The translations under genes were made by a program, and so were the position numbers. Under the pieces are notes generated by a model. The model ran no database searches and was not told the origin of the DNA. It saw only the letters and a program-made list of their open reading frames with translations. A DNA stretch of 64,000 bases. Source: Basidiobolus meristosporus CBS 931.73. Lineage: Eukaryota > Basidiobolomycota > Basidiobolomycetes > Basidiobolales > Basidiobolaceae. Position 1 is the stretch's first letter. Each line of letters opens with the position of its first letter. Location of the stretch: assembly GCA_002104905.1 (NCBI GenBank), contig MCFE01000233.1, positions 57,076-121,075 of the forward strand, given 5' to 3'. Below, piece by piece: positions 14,874 to 26,588 of the stretch.

Positions 14874-15603
14874 GGCACAATAAAATACACTAACTGAAAA
14901 CTAGGCAGCTGGAGAATGCGAGCTCGACACCATATATATCTGATGAACTTTAATAATTAGTCTAAACCAAATCGCACGATGACCAGGGTTATTACCTAAT
15001 CGCATGGAATAACAGCAAACCGGCCAAGCGAATCAGGGTGCGGCTACAGAGGGATTTCATTTGCGTCCAGCCAATTCACCCCACAATCCCTCGCAATCAA
15101 GGGTACATCTAAGGCCGCTTCCTCTAACGAGCATCGTGGTGAACCAAATAAGTTGCTGTACACCCAGCAATCTCCTTTTCGGACCCATCATTGCCATACT
15201 GGATCGGGTGGAATTTCGGCCAATCGATGAGCGCTGACAAATTAAGTGTACGCCTTGATTTGTGCAAATTCGCAATCACAATACGAGATTGTCGACCCTG
15301 GAAGGTTCATGTTATCTATTACCTAATTATTGTGTGTCGAATAAGATTACAGATAAGAATTTAATGTATCTGGGTGACGGTCTTCAATGGTGGGATTTAT
15401 ACATCATCTCTGAAAGGGACAAAGGCGAGCAGGGTTAACAAAATAATAACAGGTGATAGGCGAAGTGGGGTGGTCGGTTTGGAAAGACTTTGCGGGTAGA
15501 GGGCTGTACTCTGCACAAACTGGCTTGCTCTTGGCGTATTTTTTTGTACGGAAAGCTTCTTGACAGCTCGAGCCCATTTTTAGATAAGCTAGGCTTCGAT
15601 GGA
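14874..15603. other. intergenic
   Basis: No gene recognised. Contains the fucose synthase promoter and the 3' flank of the minus-strand gene beginning at 15604; short ORFs here lack any family signal. Confidence 0.45.
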
Positions 15604-16265
15604 TTACATCGAGTTGTGCACAGCTGTACTGCGGTTGGAGACCTGCAAGGTTTCTTCCTGGCCCTGGGTTGTTTCTATCGTGGGCAAGGTTGGCTCTTCA
15701 ACACTCTCGATCTTGGGGGAAGCGGATAGCTTTGAGTTCGCAGCACTCCAATTCACCAGCGTAGGGGTGGCGCAGAACAGAGTCGCCATGGGGGATGCTA
15801 TCGAGGCCGAGGACCTTGCGCTGTTGAGGGTGAAGATTGGGGTTTTTTGGAATTTCTTTGAATGTTTAGTTTCCGTTGGACGAATAGGGGGAGTTTCCAC
15901 AGGTGTCGGTAAGAAATAAATTTCATAAGGCGAAGGTAGCTGCACATCTTCATGGTTAACCACCACAGTCACTTTGTCATTGACGATATCGTCAAAAAGA
16001 CGCTGCTGTATAAGGGAATATGGCTCTAGGGAGGTGTCGTCCTCCACCTGAAAGGTTGGCTCAGATATGCGCCAATTTCGCAGCTGGTCCTCTTGCCAGT
16101 ATGGTTTATCCATCAGCAGTGGACGTCGCGACAGAAACTGTAGGATTCCATTGGGCCTTAACAGATATTGGGAAAGCAAAGAGGCTTTTTGCTGGAAAAT
16201 GTTGGGCAGCTCAACAATCCCTAGTATGAATGATCGACCGTTAACTTCAAACGTTCCACTGTTCC
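15604..16265 (-). CDS. possible TAF7-like (TFIID subunit) protein, 3' exon
   Basis: An open frame of about 220 codons. Its first 50 residues resemble the TAF7 (TAFII55) N-terminal core: GTFEVNGRSF, then ILGIVELPNI, then QQKAS and NGILQFL, which parallels the family pattern of a beta strand, VDLP and a following helix. The AG at 16267-16266 is a plausible splice acceptor. An upstream exon ending at 16474 (reading IRVEMHSGGSLR) would supply the preceding TAF7 strand through a 208-nt intron, longer than usual here. The rest, rich in Pro, Ser and Thr, does not match TAF7, and the N-terminal exons could not be resolved. If correct it acts in RNA polymerase II initiation. It could instead be an unrelated hypothetical protein. 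Confidence 0.42.
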
Positions 16266-16913
16266 CTGGAGGCATTGAACAATTGAGGTATGTTTAGTTA
16301 CAGAGAAAAGGCAGGCTAATGAACTACGTGTAATCAAATATAAGATGGTCCTAGGGGAGTAGTTGCCCCTTTATGGAGGATCACACTTCACCCAAGGTAC
16401 ATGCTCAGGATTCAAAGTGTAACAAGACTTGCAGTATACCCATAGGATATGTATCTAATTATCTGTCCCACACGAAGAGATCCGCCTGAATGCATTTCTA
16501 CCCTTATACTCTTGTTCAACCCCAATCTAAACCAGTGCCCTATGTGAGCAAAGAAACCGAGGCACAGATACAATAAAGAATCCAGATCCACCCTGACTAG
16601 TATCATTCAGGTAAGAATCCCGCTTGATCAAAGACCTGAGCATTCCCATTCACTGCCAGATTGTCTAGATGCTCGGGTATTGGTAATCCCCCTTTTGGTC
16701 AGCCATGCATTGGTTAATTTCCAATACATTACAAGGAGCATACATATCGCAGCTGCAGTGGTAAGTGGCGCCGCTCTATTCCAGGGGCCATGGCACAGGG
16801 AGCTTCCAAATTAACGAACGACCTGAGTTTGGCTCGCTGCACCGTCAGCTAGCATTGAGAAAGAAAACAGAAGTGTGGCAGTCCAATATCTGGAGGAGGG
16901 ATATGTTACCCAT

Positions 16914-17174
16914 TTATTTGTTCTTGGTTTGACGGTACGAGAAGCGTTTCCGGGTGTGCGAGAATTCTCCCAGCTTATGGCCGACCATCTCTTCAGTGAC
17001 CTTGACGGGTAGGAAATCCTTGCCGTTATGGACCAGGAATTTGACCCCGACAAACGACGGCAAGATAGTACACGCGCGAGCATGGGTCTTTATGGGGACA
17101 TTCGTGGCTAGAGCTTCCCGAAGATTCGGGAAGTTGACAAAAAACGGACCTTTCCACGCGGCACGACCACCCAT
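16914..17174 (-). CDS. RSM19: mitochondrial small-subunit ribosomal protein uS19m
   Basis: An intronless 86-aa protein of the S19 family, matching the nucleus-encoded mitochondrial form: [13 protein letters not shown] start, [25 protein letters not shown] and the diagnostic [19 protein letters not shown] near the C-terminus, ending KTKNK-like (QTKNK). uS19 sits in the head of the small subunit next to uS13. Length and ending agree with yeast Rsm19 (about 91 aa) rather than cytosolic uS19 (RPS15, about 145 aa). The upstream gap of 730 bp separates it from divergent Trs120. Confidence 0.93.
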   Translation of the reverse strand: MGGRAAWKGPFFVNFPNLREALATNVPIKTHARACTILPSFVGVKFLVHNGKDFLPVKVTEEMVGHKLGEFSHTRKRFSYRQTKNK

Positions 17175-17904
17175 GATGCACTCAGCAAGTAGAGAATCTC
17201 CTGCTGCAGGTCATCGATGCTTTTGAATAATACCAAAATTTTCAGACTGCCAGTCGAGCCTTTTGCCAAAGCCTATTGGTCAGCGTATATATGTTGGATT
17301 TTTAAGCGATCCATCGGATCATGCCAGATTGCAATGTCGAGCATGGTATCAATAAAGGGATCTAATCGAGGTGCATGCCATCACAGTTGCAATCATGCAG
17401 GCGTGTGAGTTGGTCGAGGTAGAGCTAGAGGTGCTGGGTGGCTTCGGACACAACATGCCGAAGATTACCACCTCGGCCCTGGCCATTTGATCACCGTCAG
17501 CCACGTGCAGGGCTGCAATGAAGTTGGGCCGGTTGATGTTGGAGGTTCAGGTTGATTGGAAAAACCGGCCCTATCGCTACCGCCAGTGTGTTGGTGGCTC
17601 TGGATATCAAGCATGTTGGTAAACGCATTGCTTTAGACGCGTGAAGTAAATCGGATTCATGTGAGGCATCTCTCCAAACTGGAATCATACATTGGGCGGG
17701 AGTTGGTGGCCTATATACTTTTATTATGGCAATTAAATTATGCATTCAGTTATCTCGTATCCGTGCCTGACTAGTAATCAGTTGGATTCTATAGGTGATC
17801 ATCGAATATTATCGCAAACTCTCTAGCCAGATTTCCTATTCTGACGTCTCAAGACTGACATACCCGGTCTCCTCATTTCCGCGTTGGTTCAAGACGGTGT
17901 CGAA
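17175..17904. other. intergenic between divergent uS19m and Trs120
   Basis: Promoter region for both neighbours. Several short ORFs, none recognisable. Confidence 0.5.
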
Positions 17905-20900
17905 ATGAAGCCAACATTCCTTTCATTAACGGATCCCTGTAAAACCACAGTATTAATAGTGCCAGTTGGGGATATCAAACCTGCTGCCTTTCAAAAGTAT
18001 GCCTCGCTTATCTCCAAATTTAATGTCATCAACATTTCGGACATCACTCCTTACTTTGGAGCAACGGGTGCGAAGTCCCCAACCTTTCCTCAAGAAGCCG
18101 CCGATAATCGTGCTGATGAAAAAGGTAATATTTGAATCTGAGCAGCTGTGGAAGACATCAGGAATTTGAGCCCGTGTGCTAATGTACACAACTGATTATT
18201 TTAGCTCGCTTTACCACAAACCTTTTTAAAGAAGGGAGCATCCACTTCAATTTCATCACCAGCTATGATAAAGAGCTTGCATACCTTGAGCAATTCCAGA
18301 TTTATAGGCAGGTTCTTGGAGTGAGTGCACATCGTGGCAGTTGTACGCCTTCGCAGCATCTAACCCCATTTGCTTATTAGGTGATTGGTATCATTCAGTG
18401 TCAGGGCTCTACCAATCTTTCGGAAGAATATCAGAAATTTACTTCTACACTAAATCAGGTACCTGTCCCTTCTCTTGCAGCCTTCTTGCGATACAGGGTA
18501 GTGTGCTCACTCGTTTTCTATAGTATTCGACCTGTCTTGTGAATCGGTGTTATGCATTTGAGCCATCAGATAGTCAAGCCGATGACACGAAGGGAGTTAT
18601 TATGATCCCAAATGTTGGAAATGTAACATTCTATATGAATACTATGATTTGTGATTTTGCAAGTAGTATGTTGAATGCGTTTGGGACCATGGTAAGTAGT
18701 CAGAGAGCAATCACAATCCTGGGCTGAACTAAAGTACATTGTGTAGGCGGCTAGCATCGAGTCTTCACCGGCGATCCCTTCGCCAAAGTCATGCGACAAA
18801 CATCTTAGTACGCCTGCCGCCACCCCTAGTAACGCATTCCCACCAGCTGGGAATTTTCTGCGCTCACCCTCCCCTAATGTAGACTCTCCAACTTCCGCCA
18901 CTAGCTTGTCTACCCCGTTTTCTGCTTCGACCCCCGATGCCCGGGTCCGAAAGCGAACTCAAGGCAGAATTTACAAGTTGGTGTCGGACCTCTATTTAAT
19001 GGCTGGTAAGTTGCCAGATGCGCTTGCCACCTATACCAACGCAATCGAAACCACGCGGAACAATACCGATTTTATGTGGCATGCATCAGCACTTGAAGGG
19101 TATTATTGCGCGCTGATTCTTCTTGCTGACATTCAATCAACGGAGGAATCCGCCACCTCCATTCCCATCCCGATCTTCCCCTCATCGAGCTTTTCCAACA
19201 GCAACACGGGCCCGGTGGTAAGGAAATCACTCTTCGGGGAATTCGTCGAAAGGTTCCGCAACATTATCGCGCTCTACGATAAGATCGACATCCCTTGTCT
19301 GCAGGTCGAGTCAAGGCTGAAGGGGGCAAAACTACTGACCATTATTTTGAAGTTTGGGACCGGGGAAGCCGCATTGAATGCCATCTTGGATGATCGAATC
19401 GAAACACAACCCCCTTCTGGCACATCTGCCAAGAGCCATGTTTTGAAGGCTGAGCTTATGAATCTCCTGATGCAGAGCTGGAATATTGCTCGCGAGAATA
19501 TATCTTCTTCGTACCAAATCCGAGTTTCCTCTCTGATGGCTGCTATGTGTGCCACGATCAACTATCACCGGAAGGCCGCATACTTCTTGCGTCAATGTGC
19601 TCTAGTAGCTGCTCCGTTCATCGCCAATTCCGAGCTCTCCAACAGTAGCCTGAGAAGAGTGAAGGCTGGCCTTTTGGAAGGCATGAGGCGATTTTGCGAT
19701 GTGTATGGAGTGAACGTAATCTCTGTCCCCGAGGATGAAGAGGTGGAGGAAGTGGACAGTTATGGATGGCCTGATCTCCAGGTAGACGCAATCGAAGATT
19801 GTATCAACATTTCAGACGGGCTGTCCGACCCGGAGCAAACAATCAACTATACCATACGGTTGTTGCGTAAGTACCACCGAGCCCTCACCCGAGAAGAGCA
19901 GCTGAGATTGTCGTTCACTCTCCAGCGTATAGTAAACAACAAGGATAGCCCTGTTGAGCTCACTTCCCTGACGAAAAGCATATCTCATTTGCCAGTCTTG
20001 AAAGCGCTGGATGTGTGTCGTCCAGTTCCTGCTCGAGTCTCCTATCCCCAGCGGAAGCAGAAGATCGCTGACGCGGAGTGCAGCAGCGCCGACCCATTTA
20101 TTTACAATCCGTACGCAAAGAAAAGCGGGGAAAGTATTGCAGTCCCTCTGGTGGTCAACGAGCTGTCGTTCTTCGATGTGAACCTTGTCAATCCATTTGC
20201 CTTTGATCTAGATATCTCCAGCATCCGTCTTAGTACCGAGGGAGTGCCTTTTAATTCCATTTCCTCTGCTGCTGTGGTGCCCTCAGGGTCCTCAATCTCG
20301 TTGAGACTTAGTGGGGTACCTCAAGCTTCTGGGGAACTTGTACTTCGTGGATGCTTCATTCGACTTTTCGGCTGTGCGGAGGAAGAGTTTCTACTGCACA
20401 AAAACAGAGAAAAGAAAAACGAGGACAAATGGAAGATCGAACTCGATCACCTCAAAAGAGTCAAGCAAAGCGGGTTGGACTCGACCAGCTATAGAGCAGA
20501 GAAGCGTCTCTCCTTCAAGCGAAGCTCGGCAAAGTTCACCGAGTCTAAATTCCACATCGTCTCCGTGATCCAAGAACAGCCGTTGCTTGAGGTCACCTCC
20601 ACGAACATATTGAACAACTCCATCATGCTGTTTGAAGGGGAAAAATCCCACGTAGACTTGGTATTGAAGAACATGGGCACTACGCCAATCGACTTCCTCG
20701 CCTTTTCCTTTACCGACAATACCATCGATTCGCCCCAGCGCAATCATCACTACTCGAAGGAAACCTCAGCCGAAAGCCTGTACGAGGTAGAGATTGCTGT
20801 TCACAATGACCCAGTCTTGTCGCTTGAGGAAGCAGATCACAATCTTGCCAGCGGAGCCATCAAAGTGAACCTCTTGCCTGGTCAGGAGCACAAGGTCACC

Positions 20901-22055
20901 ATTACAACCTATGGCAAGCGAGGATGCACGAATGGAAACATCATCATCAACTATGGATACTTGGAGCGCGCAGATGATGAATCCGACATCTTCTACACGA
21001 GGCAGCTTAACCTCCCGGTATTGATAACCGTGAATCAGGGGCTGAGTGTATTGGATATTGAGTTACTCTCGTTCCAGCGCCTGGAATCTTTAGACTCGCA
21101 GAGCCCACTCAAGTCCTCCACACCCGATGGGACGGTGAGGCGAAAGGACATCTCGACGATCGAGAACTTCGTTTCGTCCAGAATCGACCGACAGGCCAAG
21201 GGCGACTACTGCTTGATGATCCTCGACATACGCAATGTTTGGATGCTTCCCCTGGAAGTAAGCATTGCAATGAACGAAAACGACACGATAACCAGCGATT
21301 GGGAGCAAGATCCGAACGTCCGTTGCTACAGCACCACGGTACACTCTGGATGCACACATCGGTTGATTCTTCCATTCAAGAGGATTGCTCTTTCAGAGGA
21401 GATCCTGGAGCAGCCCATCCCCAACGTTACGAACAAGCAGTACACGGTTCCCAAGGGACCCAAGCTAACTAAAGAAGAAGAGAAGTTGAGAAGAACCATG
21501 TTCTGGTACAAACAAGAACTTCTCAAGCATATCCATGCCACCTGGGTCTCTGAGTCGTTCGAGCACCGAGGGGTCCTCCATTTCAGAGAGTTTAGATTAA
21601 CTGAAGCCATGTTGGAGTCCTTACGAAAGGAGGATATCACATTTGGGGCATCGTTGGTTGACGTAGCCGGCGATGCGGACAAATCCTCTCAGCCGTCGGC
21701 CATCAAGCAATTGGACGCCAACCGGTACTCCTGCCGGCCCAACGACATCCTCAATATCCAGTTTGACATTCACAACCACCAGGATATCCCAGCGAGGCTT
21801 TGTTTACGAATCCAACCCGTCCACGACCATTACAACGGGCGGCTAGATTACGAGCTCAGCTCGTTCATGGCATTCAACGGGCCAACCCAGACCTATCTCC
21901 AAAAGATCCCGCCTCAAAAAAGCATTCAATGGCGTCTCCCAGTCACCTTCTTCTCTCCTGGCGAATACAAGATTCTGTACCACGGCCAGGATGTTCACAC
22001 CCGGACCATCCACTATTCCAGCGAACCCCTGATTGTCGAGGTTCTGGACGGGTGA
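17905..22055 (+). CDS. TRS120: TRAPPII subunit Trs120 / TRAPPC9
   Basis: Large subunit of the TRAPPII complex, the exchange factor for Rab11/Ypt31-type GTPases at the late Golgi. Five exons: 17905-18124, 18205-18320, 18381-18458, 18524-18691 and 18747-22055, all GT-AG with consistent phase; 1296 aa, in the family range. The N-terminus reads TTVLIVPVGDI, followed by GVIGIIQCQGSTNLSEEYQKF. A Ser/Pro/Thr-rich linker (about 215-265) precedes the helical-repeat block KRTQGRIYKLVSDLYLMAG, LPDALATYTNAIE and WHASALEGYYCALIL, characteristic of TRAPPC9. The C-terminal half is beta-rich and Ig-like, as in the family. The ATG at 17905 is the first in frame; no disabling changes seen. Confidence 0.92.
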
Positions 22056-22389
22056 GCGGTACTGTAGATACGCTTCTGACCCTTCGGGCATCCTGCCCGG
22101 CCCCTTTCCAAGGCGGGACACAAGCCAACCTTCACTTGTTTATGATAATTTCCACACGTCTCTACCAGCATGAATTTCCCGGTACGAGAGCACTGACTAC
22201 CTATCCACCAGCCACCAATTGTTAGCGTCCCTTGGGATGGCATTGTACATTGAGTAGGCAAACAGTAATTTCTAATAAACATCGGTAGTCCATTGCCTGC
22301 CATGTGGTTCTGAAGTGTGGTTCACTATGGTACCAATTTGGGATCGCGACCATCGAATCATATGATCTCGGGGATCGATGAAAAAAAAT

Positions 22390-22403
22390 CCCCCTCGAGG
22401 GGG
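22390..22403. promoter_or_regulatory. 14-bp perfect palindrome upstream of uS13
   Basis: CCCCCTCGAGGGGG is self-complementary, lies 67 bp upstream of the uS13 start codon and is preceded by an A-run. It could be a dimer-binding site or a 5' UTR hairpin; the function is not known. Confidence 0.3.
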
Positions 22404-22470
22404 CTGAATAAAGAATGGGATCAATGCCCGGAATGCCTTCTTTCCCTACTAGGTGTCGTCGACGTTCAAG

Positions 22471-23026
22471 ATGGTAAGTCGCTCGTGAGCCACGCGGCAG
22501 TTCAATCGATGGATGCCTCCACGCGGGAATTAGATGCCAACTAATCTCATTTTGTTACCAGTCTCTCGTAGTGCCCGACAAGAACCAATTCCAACACATC
22601 CTTCGTCTTCTCAACACCAACATCGATGGTAGAACCAAGGTGGTCTTCGCCTTGACTTCCATCAAGGGTGTTGGTAGACGCTACTCCACCATGGTATGCA
22701 AGAAGGCCGACATCGACCTTACCAAGCGTGCCGGTGAACTGACCAACGAAGAGCTCGAGCGTATCGTCACCATCATCCAAAACCCTCTCCAATACAAGAT
22801 CCCCAAGTGGTTCCTTAACAGACAAAAGGACATTGTTGACGGCAAATACACCCAAGTCTTGGCCAACGGCCTCGACAACAAGTTCCGTGAGGATTTGGAG
22901 CGCATGAAGAAGATCCGTGCCCACCGTGGTCTTCGTCACTACTGGGGTCTCCGCGTTCGTGGACAACACACCAAGACCACCGGCAGAAGAGGAAGAACTG
23001 TTGGTGTCTCCAAGAAGAAGAACTAA
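22471..23026 (+). CDS. RPS18: 40S ribosomal protein uS13 (S18)
   Basis: Small-subunit ribosomal protein uS13. Exon 1 is just the ATG at 22471-22473 followed by an 88-nt intron (22474-22561); exon 2 is 22562-23026. The protein has 155 aa. Family landmarks: [52 protein letters not shown], and the C-terminal [26 protein letters not shown]. The intron placed directly after the start codon echoes the split ATG in eL19. Downstream, 415 bp after Trs120 on the same strand. An AATAAA signal lies near 23088. Confidence 0.97.
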
Positions 23027-23736
23027 TCGTTCCTTTTACCACTCTGACCTCACTAATCTTTCCACTTTCTTTGTTAATTGGAACATTAATAAAACCTTAC
23101 TGAATATCAGCCAGTTTTCCTTGGCGGTGGTTTGGAGACGGAGACAGTAAGGGTGTTGCGAGCGATGGTAGACTCGTGATCTGCCACAGCTAGGATGTGG
23201 TCTCCCATTCCAATATGCGCTGAACACGCTAACGTACGGTTTCATTTGGGTGAGCTCAACTCTGATTCATGGTTGAGAAGCCCTGCTTCTATTGCCAAAA
23301 AATTCCTCGATTTCTCAGAATCCCATCGGATTTTATGTTGCAATTTAAATAATGTGTTTCCGCTGAGCGCAACCTTGTGCTGGCATAGATATGGCCTAAG
23401 GAATGTACCAAGTGGAAATTAACATAATGGATATTGCATTGATAGGAATTCTCGATGATTATGCCAATTTTGGATTTCTATTGTGTATCTACCCCCTTCT
23501 TCATGTTAATCGGCAACTTGAGATACTGCAAGTGCTCAAATTGTAACAGCTGGTGTTACAGAGAGTCTAGGTATCTGCCAGCATACTTTGTTCATACTAA
23601 GAATGTGAACCCTGCCTACAAATCACTTTGGTGCTGGTTGTTTTTTGTCAGGTATTATTTGTTTGCTCCCTATCATTATTTATGCTTTATAACACCAATG
23701 CTGATAGTAATATTCCAAAAAAGTATAATAAATACA
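23027..23736. other. intergenic, start of the gene-poor block
   Basis: uS13 3' flank with a polyadenylation signal, then AT-rich sequence without a recognisable gene. It leads into the LTR relics. Confidence 0.45.
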
Positions 23737-23861
23737 TAGAATACGCTCGAAAAGGTTCCAAGTACATGCGTACAAATTTTGATATCTTTTGGATAACCTT
23801 GAGAAACAACATATTCTGGGTACCTGGCATTTTGGTGAAAATATTCAAGGCACATCCTGAG
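23737..23861 (-). repeat. Copia LTR fragment, minus orientation
   Basis: A partial match to the central LTR of the 53379-53726 copy, including the ACCTGG(C/T)ATTTTGGTGAAAAT block. Both ends are missing. Confidence 0.65.
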
Positions 23862-24247
23862 TATGTGGTTGATAACAATAAAACTCACAGAGTGGGATCT
23901 TGGGGACTAAACAAATTTAGTTGCTAATACAAGCAATCATGGTAGCTTCCAGAACTTGGCTGAGCAAAGAATTGTCTACTATTCTGCACACAAAGTTTGA
24001 TCCAAATCTTATGTAACTTTGGTATAGGCTTATTGATTGCAACCCAAAGGACCTTTTGTATTGCATGAGATATTTGGGGACTCTTCCAAACCTGTTCTAT
24101 ATTATAACCATCCCCAGCCCCTGCAAAAGAATTAAGTACCATGCTAGCATCCAATAAATCTATACTTCTGAGTCATATTTGTAAGTCTTATAATACATGT
24201 GGCTTGAAAAGGCCCCAGTGAGTAGTGTACAGAAATTTGGTCTCAGT

Positions 24248-24562
24248 TGCTGTAAAAATTCGTAATTCCAACTAAATATTCACCTAAGTCACTTAGATCA
24301 TTACTTTCAAGTCCTGACCAAAATCCTTGTTGCAATTTACTTGAAATATTTACCCAGGTCATGAAAATTCTCAAAGTTGTTCAAGCAGCCCCAAACTTTG
24401 CACACATGTTCCTGGGACCTTCCTTAACCTATTCTTTGTGTTATACCAAACCCATGTAAAAGTATAAATACTACTTTTGCATTCAATAAATCACAATGTG
24501 AAAACCACAAAGTCTACTTGTCCTTCCAAATCACTTCCAATATCTCCAAGACTCTTACAACA
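24248..24562 (+). repeat. solo Copia LTR A
   Basis: About 315 bp beginning TGCTGTAAAAATTC and ending CTCTTACAACA, matching the 53379-53726 LTR in reverse orientation. It shares the AGTATAAATACTACTTTTG promoter block and the AATAAATCA block. No internal sequence follows. Confidence 0.8.
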
Positions 24563-24636
24563 TTAGTCAAGTTGAGGACTTTAACATTCAAGTCTTCACT
24601 GTTGGGAATACCTAACTCACACCTATACCACTTATG

Positions 24637-24961
24637 TGTTGCAAGAGTCTTGCATATATCTGAAGTAATTAGACATTTAGTAGATCATGTGGTATTCAAT
24701 TAATCATTCATGAACAGCAAAAGTGGTATTTACACACTTCCATGATGTTAGCAAAATAAACATGCAGAACATACCTAGGAAGATCCCAGGTGCATGTGTA
24801 CAGAGCTTTGAGATTTTTTTGCCCAAAATAACTAATAGTTTAATGAAATATTCAACGCAAATCCTAATAAGAAGTTTTAGCAAAATACCCTAAAATTTGT
24901 GAGCAATGATTCAAGTGATTAAGTCAAGTGCATATTTAGGGGTAGTAGAAATTATACAACA
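24637..24961 (-). repeat. solo Copia LTR B, diverged
   Basis: Starts TGTTGCAAGAGTCTTG and ends TATACAACA. Orientation is opposite to LTR A, with many substitutions along its length. Confidence 0.7.
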
Positions 24962-25072
24962 TTCTGTACCTTGAAATCTCTCCATTTATTGCCAGGTTGT
25001 GAGTTACTTACTTGAGATCCGGTTTGTAAGCTATTGGATTATATGTAGAGTTACTACTGGCCTGAGAGCTTT

Positions 25073-25408
25073 TGTTGCAAGAGTCTTGTAGATACTGGAA
25101 GTGACTGGGAGCACAGGTAGACTATATGATTTTCACTTGCCAATTTATTGAATATCAAAGTTGTATATATACTTTTGCATGGTCTTAGAAAAACACACAT
25201 AGAATATGCTTAGGAAGGTCCAAAGAACACATGCACAAAGTGTGGACTATTTGATCAATTCAGAAATTTCTTGTATCCTGGGTACTGATATCTTGGTGAA
25301 ATGTTCCAAGTAAATCCCAAAAGGAATTTTGCCAGAATTCACCAATATTAGTAAACTATGATATAAGTGAGTAAGTCAATATTTGGTGTAATTGCAGAAT
25401 TTGCAACA
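25073..25408 (-). repeat. solo Copia LTR C
   Basis: Starts TGTTGCAAGAGTCTTG and ends TTTGCAACA, about 336 bp, keeping the CCTGGGTACTGATATCTTGG block. Confidence 0.75.
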
Positions 25409-25423
25409 GTTTTCAGTAGTTTC

Positions 25424-25755
25424 TGTTGTAAAAATTCGTAATTCCACCTAAATATTCACCTAACTTAGTCACTTAGATCATCACCTTCAAATCCTAGAGA
25501 ATACTGACCAAATTCCTTGTTGGGATTTACTTAGAATATTTACCCAGAACATGAAAATTTGATAAGTTGTCCAAACAGCCCCAAACTTTGCACACATGTT
25601 CTTGGGACCTTCCTTAACCTATTCTACGTGTTTATAATGCCAAGACCAGGTAAAAGTATAAATACTACTTTTACATTCAATAAATCATTAAGTGAAAACC
25701 ACATAATCTACTTGTTCTCCAAATCACTTCCAATATCTCCAAGACTCTTACAACA
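25424..25755 (+). repeat. solo Copia LTR D, well preserved
   Basis: About 332 bp, TGTTGTAAAAATTCGTAATT at the start and ACTCTTACAACA at the end. TATA-like AGTATAAATAC and the AATAAATCATTAAGTG block are intact. It lies 15 bp from LTR C in inverted orientation. Confidence 0.82.
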
Positions 25756-25784
25756 GTTTCAAGCTTATGCAAAAGCCTCCCAAC

Positions 25785-26131
25785 TGTTGTAAAGATTTGT
25801 AAATGCACCCAAATATTCACCTAACTTAGTCACTTTGGTCATTATCTACAAATCTCAGAGAATTCTGTCCAAAGTCCTTGTTGGGATTAACCTAGAATAT
25901 TTGACCAAAGCATCAGGGACCCAGAGCATGAAATTTCTCAAAGTTGTCCAAGCTGCCTCAAGCTCAGCATCTATGCTCTTAGGACCTTTCTAAACATATT
26001 CTATGTATTTGTTTTGCCAAGACCATGTAAAAGTATACATACTACTTATACTTTAATAAATCATTAAGTGAAAGCCACATAATTTACTTGTTCTCCCAGT
26101 CACTTGCAATATCTCCAGAATTCTCACAGCA
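25785..26131 (+). repeat. solo Copia LTR E, diverged
   Basis: Starts TGTTGTAAAGATTTG and ends near TTCTCACAGCA, about 347 bp, same orientation as D. Confidence 0.72.
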
Positions 26132-26588
26132 CCAACTTTGCACACAGCCTATTGGTACCTTCCCTGTAACACTTTTGCTGTTGGTCTCATAAAAATTCTC
26201 TAAGAGTCAAGACTCTGGATTTAAACTAATCAAAGAAGGTACTATCATGCAATTCTTCTAGTTCTCCAATACTTCTGAAGCTCTTACAGCTGCTTACACA
26301 CCCCAAGCTGTTACACCCCAGAATGTCTACCACTGCTGTAGCTAAGAGTTTTCCCTCTGTTGAAAAGTTGGATGGATCTATTTACCAAGTATGGAAGGTG
26401 AAGATGTAGAAGTTGCTACAGGAAAGAGGCCATTGGGATATTGCTATGGGAGAAGAATGCCCTCCCAAAGGAGTAGAAGAAGAAACCCTAAAGTACCAGA
26501 AGAAAGAAAACACTTTCAATATATCCAATACTATCACTGCAAATCTAACCATGAATTGAGTACTCCACATACCATTTTAGAATGGTAG
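26132..26588 (+). mobile_element. decayed Copia 5' end: LTR tail plus Gag start
   Basis: Positions 26132-26293 match the second half of the LTR. The following 26294-26460 matches sequence downstream of the LTR at 53216-53366, including an ATG-TCT-ACC start encoding MSTTAVA and then EKLDGSIYQVWKVKM, the usual N-terminal signature of Copia Gag. Stops interrupt the frame after about 30 codons and the element ends near 26588. Confidence 0.65.

Noticed and set aside
23628-23927. ORF starting MVLVVFCQVLFVCS resembling a small membrane protein
   Set aside because: Its second half is a Copia LTR fragment; the hydrophobic start is probably chance.
26391-26588. 65-aa plus-strand ORF that looks like a small basic protein
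   Set aside because: It is an out-of-frame reading of the decayed Copia Gag start, shown by similarity to 53250-53378.
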